Positions 36,401 to 47,100 are shown, counted from the stretch's first letter. The stretch is 64,000 nt of DNA from Magnetominusculus dajiuhuensis (GCF_046044395.1 NZ_JBJUSG010000002.1:1-64000); one strand, 5' to 3'. Notes: generated from the letters alone by a model not told the origin. A program made the numbers and translations.

Positions 36401-37315
36401 CTCTCCTATGAGTTCAAGCAGGGTTTCGACAGGGATTTTCCCTTCCACCGAGACGTCCATGTTTGGCTCTTTGCCGTCGTAGCCAAGCACACCGGAGAGT
36501 TTTATATCACCCACCCCCGATTCCTTCAGGCCTAAGACCCGCTTCAGGTAGTCTATTTTTATGTTGGCCTTTGTGAAGAGTTCTATTTTACCGCCCTTTA
36601 ACCCCCCCTTTGCCCTTATCTCAGCACCATCGGCCATTATAGAAAGAAGATTGATATTATAGGAATCGGAGGGCAGTGATGAGGGGGTACTGACCGCCTT
36701 AAACGTAATGGAGTTGATGTGCGGCTTAATGGCCGGGTCATGTTTCAGGGCGTTGGAGTCAAAATCTATGTCGCTGAGCTTCGCCCATATTTCACGCGTG
36801 GTGAGCTGCCCTTTTATATCCGCAAGGGATAGGCTGTAGTCTCGCCCTTTATCTCTGAATTTGACAGAGCTTCTTTTTATGTCAAGGGATACTATTTCGA
36901 TAGTTGAAGGGGATTCCCCCGATTTGTCGTCCTTTTTGAGTTTTCTCATCAACATGTCTATCTGTGTGCTGTCGGCATCTATATACAGTGTGTCCACATA
37001 GAATTTTTGTATGGTGATGCGCTTAAAAATAAGTGGAAGTATCCTCAGGTAGGCCCTTGCCGACTTCAATTTTATTATCTGGTTTCCCTGTTCGTCTTTG
37101 ATGGACAGGCCGTTTATACTGCCCTGGAGGGGGAATATGCTTATTTGCAGTGAGTCTATGGCCACACTGTCACCAAAGAGTTTTTTCAGTTCGACGCTCA
37201 TGGCCTCCTTCGCGTAGCGCGAGCCATAGTAGTGGGCAGAGAGGATGGCCCCGTAAATAACGGCCAGAATAAGGACAAACTTCAGGTATTTTTTTCTCAG
37301 TTCAAGGTTTGCCAT
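33374..37315 (-). CDS. tamB: TamB/AsmA-like envelope-spanning protein
   Basis: The 1313-residue protein has one N-terminal membrane helix (about 12-30), then a long beta-rich repetitive body, and the TamB C-terminal domain (DUF490) from about 1000 onward. Its last part with SDINPYLNVMAET, LFAGPDG, NKLNVLLTSGTTKGEVIKLE and ending in GADVKFRFTFK is characteristic. Such proteins form a hydrophobic groove across the periplasm and move phospholipids or assist outer-membrane proteins with TamA. Size is close to the E. coli homologue (about 1259). It overlaps both glnD (19 bases) and the Omp85 gene. Confidence 0.92.
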   Translation of the reverse strand: MANLELRKKYLKFVLILAVIYGAILSAHYYGSRYAKEAMSVELKKLFGDSVAIDSLQISIFPLQGSINGLSIKDEQGNQIIKLKSARAYLRILPLIFKRITIQKFYVDTLYIDADSTQIDMLMRKLKKDDKSGESPSTIEIVSLDIKRSSVKFRDKGRDYSLSLADIKGQLTTREIWAKLSDIDFDSNALKHDPAIKPHINSITFKAVSTPSSLPSDSYNINLLSIMADGAEIRAKGGLKGGKIELFTKANIKIDYLKRVLGLKESGVGDIKLSGVLGYDGKEPNMDVSVEGKIPVETLLELIGEKEPIFGETAFKAKVSGTLKTLKATGQALMARGGFYGVAVDTLSCGILYEDFKLKFHDGKATLYNGKATRAEVVLNMPKVTHFTLDVDVEDIDSQPVFKLIEWDPGVSAGKVSGNIKSAGRLFDPDASFKYVRLKDAKATSALNIVERIDEITGSVSVRGDNVTIHEANIRTPLSEGKITGTLDTKTDVINMRATVRTSEAADLLRPYSEDLHGTGTYEGDIRGTGKNPLITGTVDLSNGNLFGIGFVHSKSALRYVKERLTIENGAASLNTGTCTYDGTATIKDAKHIFDFNNPALAISISAKDIAIKDMATKHPAAAEAEGIINTSFKITGTPQRLRFDGSLDIPALTAFKANMGRLTSLFTYEADVIKLENLTVAKGGSSLSADMSISKKGRPWHDIKAFTYNVKSRGCALNIKDTPAADYAVDGALSCTFSGEGSLNSPSLTFSAASKDLRAKGLNIGATAVNGTMRKNAIELSGNIFDGKVAARGRLSLSKAMPWSADVEMKRGNYEFLASGFMKEIPPELKLYAEGKAALSGTRHSITGTMNMPLFNLSAGEFTFSNTAPVGLSIADRAITFNSFALKSGPAKFTITGGLVIGRSYNLRLEGSPKLKFFQGVSEKIAHLNGDASISVSLLGDWKTPQISGETDIKDGSIGFKNAKYFINEINGKLIFDSNKMVVSGLTGRVGGGTFTGNGAVNLNGFHIKQFYLDGKLKDMPFTDSDGFKLKYEGDVVYRGTADRQILSGTIVVDMAKYTKGITWQDLIFGSRPGQSASGAFKDTQLNLSIKGDKNILIDNNIAETGLKLDVILRGTLSQPLIYGRVTAEGGKVRFMNREFDIINGNLDFPGTSDINPYLNVMAETTMKGYNIRMFLDGQLKRFNLTMTSEPKLKEADILKLFAGPDGGSTAAASIITGKYQNIVEERIRALTGLNRFEVTSSTSEDKSTVTPQVTISKKFLNNKLNVLLTSGTTKGEVIKLEYKLNSNTSLVGERSDIGSLGADVKFRFTFK

Positions 37316-39819
37316 AGCCCCGCCATCACTGCCATTATCGTATCGAACTGTGGTTTCTGGTGGCCGTTTAACACATAAAAGACGTCATGTGCAAGGTCTG
37401 ACTCGGTGGTTACTCTGGCCAGGAGTATATTGAGCGAGTTATTTGCGAATATGCGCGTTATGTCATAGAGGAGGCCGACCCTGTCCGCGGCCATTATCTC
37501 AAATATCGTATATTGCACCTTAGACTCGTTATCCACCTCCAGCATAGGCCTAAATATGCTTTTCTTCGTGGGATATTGTCTGATAGCGGGGGTTTTTTTG
37601 CCCATAGCCACTGCGGTTATCTCTTCTTTGAGCAGTTGCTCAAGGCCGTCCCACCACAGGGCGCTCACGTTTGATAACTCGATTCTGTCTATGATAAAGC
37701 CGGTATCGAGGCTATTAAATGTCCTCAATGACACGATGTTAAACATCCTTGATGACAGGACGCCGACAATGCCGGACAGAAGTCCTGGCCTGTCGGCGGC
37801 GACAATGGTTATGCCTAGCGTGTCGTCCCTGTGTTTCTCCAGGGAAATCGCGCATCCTGATTGCTTGAAATCGAGAAATAGGGCGAATTCCTTTACAACC
37901 ATCTGCGGAGTGCCAGAGGCCAGATAGCGCTCAGGAAGGCAGCCGATAAACCCTGTGATTGCCATTTTCTCGGCGGCCAGTTGTGGTGAGGTGAGGTCTT
38001 TTTTCTCGTCCAGATATGCGTTGATATACCGGTCAGTGTCTTCTTTGATGCCGCGCATGAATCTAAGTGTCCTCTCATAAAGGCTGGCAAGCAGGCTTTT
38101 TTTCCAGTCGGTGAAAAAATCAGGATTGACCGCCGACATATCGGCATAGGTGATAAGAAAAATGGCATTTAAGAGGCGCTCATTCTTAATCGAATCAGAA
38201 AAAGAGGCAATCACATCAGGGTCTTCGATATCTGAGTTGAAGGCGGTGCGGGACATCAGCAGGTGGTGTCTGACGAGGTACTGGACATCGTCTCTTTCGT
38301 CCTTGCCTAAGTTGAATCTCTCCATGATGGGTTTTATGAGCTTATAGCCCTGGGCCGAGTGCATAGCGCCCCTGTACTTTCCAAGGTCGTGAAACAGGAG
38401 TGACAGATAAAGGATGTGCTTTTGCCGGTAATTATGATATGTCATGCCTAACAGGGTGTCGGGGTCTTTGGCAAGTGCCTCCAGTGCCCTGATAGTAAAC
38501 AACGTGTGTTCATCCACTGTATAGACGTGATAATATTCATAAACGACTAATGAGCGCAGATGCCCAAACTCAGGGATAAACCTGTCTAAAACGCCGTCGT
38601 CGTGCATGGCCCTCAGGACGGTGAAGACACGGTTGCCCTTTAGTATGTCCATAAAGGCGCTTACCGCCCGTGGGGATGAGCGTGTTTTTTTATTGATTAA
38701 GAAGAGGTGTCTCCTGATGAAGTCCCGTAAGAACCCTGTAAAATCTTTGCCGGAGCTGCCGCGCATACGATATGCGTCGAGAATCAGGCAGGGTTCTTTT
38801 TCCAGGGCAAGGGTGGAGTTTATCATAATCCTGTTTTGCGACAAGGAGAATGTCTCGTTTATTTTGGCGACAGTGAACTTGCGCGGTACTCTGACATAGG
38901 CCGACCCGGCGATGTTTCTCACTCTGGCCGTGATTTCCCTGACGGCCTTTGCCCTCAGGTAGTAAAACCGCATGAGCCTCTCAGATGGGCGAAAATACTT
39001 AGACGCGGCTATCCCCAGCGCCCGTGCCGCGGCACTTTGCAGCTCAAATGACAGTACATCATTGGCCGCGCCGCTGACAATATGGAGTGCCGTTCTCAGC
39101 CTGAGCAAGAAGTCATACGATTTAAAGAGTTTTTTGTAGTCCTCAGGGGGCAGGATTTTTGACATGTCCTCAAAGCAATTCAGGTGCAGGGCGATCTTTG
39201 AAAGCCACATGGCCTCGTGAACGTCTCTGAGGCCGCCGTCTGATTCCTTTATATTTGGCTGCAGCATGTATACCGATTTGCCGAATTTTGTAATTCTCTT
39301 ATGGTTTTCCTTGAGTCTTGCAACGAAAAAATCCCTGTGTCCCCTGATGAACACCTCTGGTTGCACTTTTTCGCGGTATTGTTTGAGGATTGTCCGGCTG
39401 CCGGCCAAAAAACGCGCGTCAAGAAGGGATGTCCTTGTGATTACGTCTTTTTTAAGCTCATCAATGCACTCGTCAATCGTGCGTACGCTGTGGCTTAGGT
39501 GCAGGGCGCTATCGAGGAGCTTGTAGTAAATTGCCTCCACATACCGGGTATCGCCTCTGTCGTTTATGACAAACATGAGGTCAACGTCCGAAAAGGGCGC
39601 AAGCTCGCACCTGCCATAGCCGCCAATGGCGAACACGGCCGTGTTGTGGCCGTCAAATCCCACAGGCAGCGCCGCCCTTACCACGGCGTCTATCTGCTCA
39701 GCGTGCCAGCGCACAATAGAGCGTCCGGTAAAACCGTCAGCAAGCAGACCTGCCATAGCATCTGTCAGGCGAATCTCAGAGGCCGTTTCCACAGTATAAT
39801 AATAGTATTTTAACACCAC
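37297..39819 (-). CDS. glnD: [Protein-PII] uridylyltransferase/uridylyl-removing enzyme
   Basis: GlnD adds UMP to, or removes it from, PII proteins according to glutamine level. The 840 residues have the nucleotidyltransferase site (FAIGGYGRCELAPFSDVDLM, about 65-83), the HD domain (LLFHDLGKYRGAMHS), and two ACT domains at the C-terminus (about 690-760 and 785-840: TIVAADRPGLLSGIVGVLSS, and EIMAADRVGLLYDITRIFAN). The start is GTG at 39819 or 39816 with no strong ribosome-binding site. It is the first gene of the minus operon and probably shares a promoter region with smpB, which diverges 90 bases away. Confidence 0.95.
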   Translation of the reverse strand: MVLKYYYYTVETASEIRLTDAMAGLLADGFTGRSIVRWHAEQIDAVVRAALPVGFDGHNTAVFAIGGYGRCELAPFSDVDLMFVINDRGDTRYVEAIYYKLLDSALHLSHSVRTIDECIDELKKDVITRTSLLDARFLAGSRTILKQYREKVQPEVFIRGHRDFFVARLKENHKRITKFGKSVYMLQPNIKESDGGLRDVHEAMWLSKIALHLNCFEDMSKILPPEDYKKLFKSYDFLLRLRTALHIVSGAANDVLSFELQSAAARALGIAASKYFRPSERLMRFYYLRAKAVREITARVRNIAGSAYVRVPRKFTVAKINETFSLSQNRIMINSTLALEKEPCLILDAYRMRGSSGKDFTGFLRDFIRRHLFLINKKTRSSPRAVSAFMDILKGNRVFTVLRAMHDDGVLDRFIPEFGHLRSLVVYEYYHVYTVDEHTLFTIRALEALAKDPDTLLGMTYHNYRQKHILYLSLLFHDLGKYRGAMHSAQGYKLIKPIMERFNLGKDERDDVQYLVRHHLLMSRTAFNSDIEDPDVIASFSDSIKNERLLNAIFLITYADMSAVNPDFFTDWKKSLLASLYERTLRFMRGIKEDTDRYINAYLDEKKDLTSPQLAAEKMAITGFIGCLPERYLASGTPQMVVKEFALFLDFKQSGCAISLEKHRDDTLGITIVAADRPGLLSGIVGVLSSRMFNIVSLRTFNSLDTGFIIDRIELSNVSALWWDGLEQLLKEEITAVAMGKKTPAIRQYPTKKSIFRPMLEVDNESKVQYTIFEIMAADRVGLLYDITRIFANNSLNILLARVTTESDLAHDVFYVLNGHQKPQFDTIMAVMAGLWQTLN

Positions 39820-39909
39820 ATTTTACCACAACAGCCTCTTTATCGGCAGTTGACTTTTCACCGCGTTATGCCTGATACTAATGGTATGCCTGATATGCTA
39901 TTATAATGC

Positions 39910-40341
39910 ATGAAGATATTGGCACAGAATAAGAAGGCGTACCATGACTATTTTATAGAAGAGACGGTGGAAGGGGGCCTCAGCCTGAAGGGTACGGAGG
40001 TAAAGGCGATAAAGGAGGGCAGGGCCAACTTAAAGGACAGCTATGTAGTAATAAAAGATGAGGAGGCGTTTTTAATAAATTGCCATATCAGTCCGTACAG
40101 CCATGGCAATATAATGAATCACGACCCATCAAGGACGCGGAAGCTGTTGCTGCACAAGAAGGAGATCAGAAAGTACTGGGGCAAGGCGCGCCAGCTTGGT
40201 TATACGATGATAGCGCTGAAACTATATTTAAAGGGTGCGCATATAAAGGTTGAAATAGGATTGTCAAAGGGCAAGAAGCAGCACGATAAACGGGAGAGTA
40301 TAAAGGAGCGAGAGATGGAAAGAGAGATGAGAAGGCAGTAG
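39910..40341 (+). CDS. smpB: SsrA-binding protein SmpB
   Basis: SmpB binds tmRNA and brings it to stalled ribosomes. The 143-residue protein has QNKKAYHDYFIEETVEGGLS, LKGTEVKAIKEGRANLKDSY, DPSRTRKLLLHKKEI and a basic tail KGKKQHDKRESIKE. No Shine-Dalgarno sequence precedes the ATG; instead TATAAT ends two bases before it. A TTGACT-N18-GATACT promoter at 39850-39879 is also possible, which would give a leader of about two dozen bases. The tmRNA gene starts five bases after the stop, so both can be made from one transcript. Confidence 0.96.
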   Translation: MKILAQNKKAYHDYFIEETVEGGLSLKGTEVKAIKEGRANLKDSYVVIKDEEAFLINCHISPYSHGNIMNHDPSRTRKLLLHKKEIRKYWGKARQLGYTMIALKLYLKGAHIKVEIGLSKGKKQHDKRESIKEREMEREMRRQ

Positions 40342-40346
40342 CACAT

Positions 40347-40694
40347 GGGGGCGAATGGATTCGACGGGGGTTATGAGACTCAGGTCGCATGTCGTGGCTC
40401 CGCAACCACGTAAAAATGCGGGAAACAATTTAAACGCCAATAACGAATTAGCACTCGCCGCTTAAACAAAGCGCGACGTCCTGCCTGAAAAACCTGCTAT
40501 CGGGTAAGGGCGTAATAAAGCAGGCTGGCACTGAGGGAATGCCCCGGCATTCAGTGTAAGATACAGGGGATTGGGTGAAGGAGGGCCTGCTGGCTGGCGG
40601 CCGGAACCCGAAGTAGTCAAATAGGCCGGCTAAACATGTAGTGATTTGAGGGTAGTGCTTTCGGACGCGGGTTCGACTCCCGCCGCCTCCACCA
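40347..40694 (+). ncRNA. ssrA: tmRNA (transfer-messenger RNA)
   Basis: tmRNA rescues stalled ribosomes and tags the nascent peptide. The acceptor stem pairs GGGGGCG (40347-40353) with CGCCTCC (40684-40690), followed by A and the encoded CCA. The 5' region has the standard GGATTCGACGGGG and the 3' region GGACGCGGGTTCGACTCCCG as the T-arm. Length is 348 bases. The tag-coding stretch lies at 40436-40465. It is a one-piece (not permuted) form. Confidence 0.98.
40436..40465 (+). other. tmRNA tag-coding segment
   Basis: The resume codon is GCC and the frame reads A-N-N-E-L-A-L-A-A, then TAA (40463-40465). The hydrophobic ALAA end is the usual protease-recognition signal for ClpXP-like proteases. 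Confidence 0.9.
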
Positions 40695-40882
40695 TGAATA
40701 TATCTTTATAAAACAATGAGTTAGATTGCCACACTGCCTCAAGAAACGGTCATCAAACTGTCCATGATTATTCATGATTATTAGTTATTATTTGTGCCTT
40801 GTGACTATAGTCATTGACTGATGAGGATTCCATGTATCTTAATAGGTGTATAAAGAAAATCCATAACAGTTGAAAATAATAC

Positions 40883-40912
40883 TTGACAATGTCAGTCCTA
40901 TTTAGATATAGT
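40883..40912 (+). promoter_or_regulatory. Sigma70 promoter of the giant repeat-protein gene
   Basis: A perfect TTGACA (40883-40888), an 18-base spacer and TATAGT (40907-40912). The stretch between the tmRNA end (40694) and this promoter shows no gene or obvious structure. Transcription would start near 40919, right at a hairpin, leaving a leader of about 240 bases before the main start codon. Confidence 0.7.
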
Positions 40913-40915
40913 AGT

Positions 40916-40944
40916 CCGTGATGGAAATGGTTACACCATCGCGG
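40916..40944 (+). promoter_or_regulatory. 5' leader hairpin
   Basis: CCGTGATGG (40916-40924) pairs with CCATCGCGG (40936-40944) with one G-U pair and an 11-base loop. It would form the very 5' end of the transcript, where such stems often protect mRNA. I do not recognise a riboswitch class in the rest of the leader. Confidence 0.5.
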
Positions 40945-41056
40945 CTGGAGGGTAACATTGAAGGCAATGCTGTAGAGGTGAGTTGGGAACTGAATCTTAT
41001 TATATCACGCGATAGCTCGTTTCGTATTGTTGCAGAGTCGGCCTTAAGGAGGGTTT

Positions 41057-41164
41057 ATGAAAACATATCGTAGTTTGGCTAGTGGTATTGGCTTGAAGGG
41101 TTTATTTGCATCAAAATATTTTCTTACCACGATAACATTTTTAAAGGAGGTTGACTGTGTATAG
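41057..41164 (+). CDS. 35-residue leader ORF overlapping the giant gene start
   Basis: ATG at 41057 follows a strong AAGGAGGG at a good distance and reads MKTYRSLASGIGLKGLFASK, then a hydrophobic YFLTTITFL stretch, ending DCV at TAG 41162-41164. The ribosome-binding site AAAGGAGG of the next gene lies inside this ORF, and its last bases overlap the GTG start at 41157. This arrangement favours translational coupling. The peptide has no family I recognise and may be a regulatory leader or a decayed signal peptide. Confidence 0.55.
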   Translation: MKTYRSLASGIGLKGLFASKYFLTTITFLKEVDCV

Positions 41165-44100
41165 CCTAAAAAACTCAATAACTCCTATATTAGCTGTCGT
41201 TTTTTTAGTAATGTTGTTTATTTCACCTTTGGCAGATGCCGCTGTTTATGTGGCAGATGTGGGCAGTAACAGTGTTAAGATATATCCGGTAAACACAAAT
41301 AATCCTACAGCAACCTATACCATCAGTAATGGCCTGAGCGTACCTGAGGGGATAGCCGTGGATGCAAACTATGTTTATGTGACAGGCCCAGGTAATGGCG
41401 ATGTTAAGATATATCCGAAAAACACAAACAATCCTGCAGCAACGTATACCATCAGCGGCTTGTCAGCGCCTTTTGGGGTAGCCGTGGATGCAAGCTATGT
41501 TTATGTGGCAGACCAAGGCACCAGGACCGTTTACGAATACCCGAAAAACACAAATAATCCTGCAGCAACCTATACCATCAGTAATGGCCTGACTGATCCT
41601 ATTGGGGTAGCCGTGGATGCAAGCTATGTTTATGTGGCAGACGCAGCAGGCAGTGTTAAGATATATCCGGTAAACACAAACAATCCTGCAGCAACCTATA
41701 CCATCAGTAATGGCCTGAGTGAACCTGTTGGGGTAGCGGTGGATGCAAGCTATGTTTATGTGGCAGACATAGGCAGTAGCAGTGTGAAGATATATCCGAA
41801 AAACACAAATAATCCTGCAGCAACCTACACCATCAGTAGTGGCCTGAATGAACCTGTTGGGGTAGCGGTGGATGCAAGCTATGTTTATGTGGCAGACGCA
41901 GCAGGCAGTGTTAAGATATATCCGGTAAACACAAATAATCCTGCAGTAACCTATACCATCAGTAATGGCCTGATCGAACCTTTTGGGGTAGCAGTGGATT
42001 CGTCAATACCTGCCCCATCCATAGGGGTAAGCACGATAAACGGTTTTGGCAATGTGGCCGTAGGGAGCTCATCTACGGCGCAGACGGTGACAATATCAAA
42101 CACAGGAAACGCGAACCTTGTCGTATCATCCACCATAGCGGCAAATGGAAACGACGCCGCCATGTTCAGTGTTGCAACCGGCAGCGCGGAAGGGCATTGC
42201 ACAAGTCTAACTCCAACAATAGAGGCAAGCGGCAGTTGCACGATACAGGTAACCTTTTCGCCGACATCATCTGGTGCTAAGACAACAAATCTGCGCATAG
42301 CGTCAAACGACGCCTCCTCGCCGTCGCTAACAGCGATGACCGGCACGGGGACAGCGGCGGTAATAGGAGTAAGCGCGATAAACGGTTTTGGCAATGTTGC
42401 CGTAGGAAGCTCATCTACTGCCCAGACGGTGACCATATCGAACACAGGAAACGCGAACCTTGTCGTATCATCCATAGCGGCAAATGGAAACGACGCGGCG
42501 ATGTTCAGCGTTGCGACCGGCAGCGCGGAAGGGCATTGCACAAGTCTAACTCCAACAATAGAGGCAAGCAGCAGTTGTACGATACAGGTAACCTTTACGC
42601 CGACATCATCTGGTGCTAAGACAACAAATCTGCGCATAGCGTCAAACGACGCCTCCTCGCCGTCGCTAACAGCGATGACCGGCACGGGGACAGCGGCGGT
42701 AATAGGAGTAAGCGCGATAAACGGTTTTGGCAATGTTGCCGTAGGAAGCTCATCTACTGCCCAGACGGTGACCATATCGAACACAGGAAACGCGAACCTT
42801 GTCGTATCATCCATAGCGGCAAATGGAAACGACGCGGCGATGTTCAGCGTTGCAACCGGCACGTGTGCAAGTCTGACGCCAACACTAGAGGCAAGCAGTA
42901 GTTGCACGGTGAAGGTAACCTTTTCACCGACGTCGTCTGGGGCTAAGACAACAAATCTGCGCATAGCGTCAAACGACGCCTCCTCACCGTCACTGACAAC
43001 GATGGCCGGCACGGGGACAGCGGCGGTAATAGGCGTAAGCGCGATAAACGGCTTTGGCAATGTGGCGGTGGGAAGTTCATCTACCGCTCAGACGGTAACC
43101 ATATCGAACACAGGAAACGCGAACCTTGTCGTATCATCCACCATAGCTGCAAATGGAAACGACGCGGCGATGTTTAGCGTCACCACCGGCACGTGTGCAA
43201 GTCTGGCGCCAACACTAGAGGCAAGCAGTAGTTGTACGGTGAAGGTAACCTTTTCACCGACGTCGTCGGGGGCTAAGACAACAAATCTGCGCATAGCGTC
43301 AAACGACGCGTCCTCGCCGTCGCTAACAACGATGACCGGTACGGGGACAGCGGCGGTAATAGGTGTAAGCACGATAAACAGCTTTGGCAATGTTGCCGTA
43401 GGAGGCTCATCTACGGCCCAGACAGTAACCATATCGAACACAGGAAACGCGAACCTTGTCGTATCATCCACCATAGCTGCAAATGGAAACGACGCGGCGA
43501 TGTTTAGCGTCACCACCGGCACGTGTGCAAGTCTGGCGCCAACACTAGAGGCAAGCAGTAGTTGTACGGTGAAGGTAACCTTTTCACCGACGTCGTCGGG
43601 GGCTAAAACAACCAGCCTGCGCATAGCGTCAAACGATGCCTCCTCACCGTCGCTAACAGCGATGACCGGCACGGGGACAGCGGCGGTAATAGGCGTAAGC
43701 GCGATAAACGGCTTTGGCTCTGTGACGGTGGGAAGTTCATCTGCTGCTCAGACGGTGACAATATCCAACACAGGAAACGCAAGCCTTGCCATATCCTCCA
43801 TAGCCGCAAGCGGCAACGACGCGGCCATGTTCAGCGTCGCAACCGGCACATGTGCGACTTTGACGCCAACGATAGCGGCCAGCGGCAGTTGTACTATACA
43901 GGTAACCTTTTCGCCGACGTCATTGGGGGCTAAAACTACAAGTCTGCGAATAGCGTCAAACGATGCCTCGTCGCCGTCACTGACAACGATGACCGGCACG
44001 GGAAGGCAAGCCGGTACCGCACTGGTATCAACATCAATTTCAGGAAGCGGCATCGCTGCTCCAGAGTCTCAACCCGTCGTGCTTGGCGGCTCAGCGACCA

Positions 44101-47100
44101 TAACCTTTACGCCAACAGACAAAAGATATACACTTCTTTCGACAAACGTAAGCGATAACTGTGCAACACATGGCACGTTAGGTACCGGAAATGTTTACAC
44201 AATAGATAACGTTACGGCGGATTGTGTGGTAACGGCAGCGTTTACACAAGCAACCAGCAACTGGAGCTCAGGAACCGTACCTGCCGGTGCAACAGGCATA
44301 AACTTTAACGCTATAGCATACGGGGGACTCGTAGTTAACGGCTCTACTCAGAACACTACCGTTGTTGTGGGCGACAGCGGAACTATTCTTATCTCCTCAA
44401 ACGGCGGGCAATCGTGGACGACGGCTGTATCCGGCACTTCAATGACACTAACGGGTGTGGCCTATGGCGACGCTAAATTCGTAGCCGTAGGAGGAGGCGT
44501 GGTTCATAATGACGATGCTCCCAGAGCACTACATTCAGCCGCGTCCGGCACTCCTGTGATACTTACCTCAACAGACGGTGCCACGTGGACGTCTCAAACG
44601 CCAAACACGACACAAGCCCTTTATAGCGTAACATACAACAACAACATGTTTATCGCCACCGGCGCTAATGGAACAATCCTGAAATCGGTGGACGGCATAA
44701 CATGGAGGGTGTGGCCGTCAGACACATTATCCTACAGCAACGTATCAGCCACCCTCTATAGTTCAGCATACACGATGGGCCTTTGGGTTTCAGTAGGGTC
44801 AGGAGCAACTAAGCTGAAAGCCTCAGACAATGGAACATGGTGGGGACCTGGCTATAATATAGACCGTCCCGTTACATCAGGAGGCAGTGAAACTCCATCT
44901 CCATCCACCTTTTGGGGTGTAACCTATGGAACCTTTGGTTCTGCCCTCTCCGACACATCTTATGGTACATTTGTGGCTGTTGGAGACCAGGGATTATTAA
45001 AGACGTCGTCAGACGGTGTGAACTGGTCAGGTGCGACCTCAAACACAAGTAATGCCATATACGATGTCACATTCGCAGACGACACATTCGTGGCAGTAGG
45101 CGCTAGCGGAACATTGGTTATCTCGCCTGACGCCGAAACATGGACTGTGAGCGCTATCAGCTCCAATAATCTCAACGCGGTAACATACGCGGCTGATTAT
45201 GGGACATTTATAGCGGTAGGCGACAGCGGAACCATTGTACAGACGCCTATCCAGGCACAAACGGGCTTTTCAGGTTATGATGTGAAGGTCATAGTTGTTG
45301 ACAGCAGTACAAACCAAAATGGCACTGTCAGCAGCACAGGCACTATCTCCGGCTGTACTCATACCGGCGGGGCGGCGTGTTCTCAGGATGGTATAGACAT
45401 GAGTACGTCAATTACGTTGACTGCCGCGGCCGCGGACGCGCCGAATCTCGTTGCCGGCGACGCAACTTTTGTCGGCTGGAGCGGCGACTGCATGGGAACT
45501 AACGCACAGTGTATATTGACGGGTGGTACGGGCAATAAAACTGTCATCGCAACATTCCAGTCGGCGGCATCGCGAAATGGCAATGTAGACGGTCAACCGG
45601 CAAACAGCACATACGGCCCTGCGGGAGACGACCCGAACTACTGCGCCACCTGTGCGTTATTTGGCGGCACTACAGATGCTTCAAAGCCTAACGTATCGGC
45701 TATGACAACGACCAATACGAACGGGCAGAAAACCTATGTGACAATGGCGGCCACTAATACCAGCCAGACATTTTCGAATGTCCAGAGTGTCTCTGCGCCA
45801 ACTACATCTGATTTGAGCACTTTGGGCATCACGTCTAACAACTATCTCCCTTTAGGCTCGATGGCCTTTGAGCTTAATGGCGCTACGGCGGGCGTAAACA
45901 CGGTTGTAATGCTTCTGCCTGCGGGAACGTCAGTAAATAAGGTAATCAAACAAGATGGTAACAGCGCATGGTTTGACTTCACCTGCGGAGCAACTCTCAC
46001 CAGCTCTTACTACGCTGCCGGCACTTTGCACTACCCAAGCGGCACTGTTCTAACCCAGTCCACCGGCTGCGGTACCATAGGCACAACCACCAGTAATGGA
46101 ACGACTGTGCCGATGGCAACCCTGTATTTAGTTTCAGGAGGGGTAGGCGATAACAACCTTGGCGTTGGCAACATCAAGGACCCTGTGACTTACGGATATG
46201 TCGCTCCTAACAACAACAACGGCGGCGGTGGCGGTGGAAACCAGGGTGGCGGCAGTGTTACACCATTCATATCCGTAAGCCCCGCAACATCTGATTTTGG
46301 TGCGGTGCAAGTAGGAAGTGTATCTTCGGTTAATACATTTACGATATCCAACACCGGAAGCTCAGGCATTGTCGTTGTTACCTCAGAAGCGACTACAGGG
46401 GGAGATACAGGGATGTTTACAATCTCTGCCCTCACATGTTCGACCATTCAGCCTGTGCTGGCACCAGGTGTTAGCTGCACCATAGGCGTTACATTTTCAC
46501 CAACATCGGCGGGTGCGAAATCAACCACTCTGCAGATTAACTCAAACGCGGCCATTACGAGTATAACGTTAAGCGGCACAGGCGCAACGCCTACTCCAAC
46601 GCCTACTCCTACACCAACGCCGACGCCTACACCAACGCCGACGCCTACACCAACGCCGACGCCTACACCAACGCCGACGCCTACACCAACTCCTACTCCT
46701 ACACCAACGCCTACCCCCACCCCCACGCCGACACCGACGCCTGCGCCTGTGACTACGCCGGTTGTCAAGGGTGACTTCTTTGGAGACGGCAGGGCAGACA
46801 TTGTTTGGAGAAATTACTCTACGGGTGAAAACTCTCTATGGAGAACCGCCGGACTTTACGCCCCCCAGAGCCTCGCGTCAAGTTTGCCAACTGTTGCCGA
46901 ACTCAATTGGCAATTAGTCGGCGTAGGGAATTTCGGAAGCGGCGTTGAAACCGACCTGCTATGGAGACACCAAACCTCCGGTGCCAATGCCGTATGGCAT
47001 ATGACCAATGGATATGCAACATCGGCAGAGTTGCTGCCCTCAGTAACCGACACAAACTGGACGATTGCGGGGACAGGGAATTTCAGCGGTACCGGCAACA

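Noticed and set aside
40945..41056. c-di-GMP or other riboswitch in the leader of the giant gene
   Set aside because: Beyond the 5' hairpin I could not recognise the conserved core of any riboswitch class.
41951..43060. Long minus-strand reading frame (369 codons) inside the giant gene, with a similar one at 43088-43672
   Set aside because: It is the mirror of the ASH repeats; the open frame is a by-product of repeated codon patterns. It has no start signal and the plus strand has a clear coding product with signal peptide.
46448..46801. Minus-strand frame encoding a long Gly-Val run
   Set aside because: Antisense of the Thr-Pro tract; pure repeat, no independent support.
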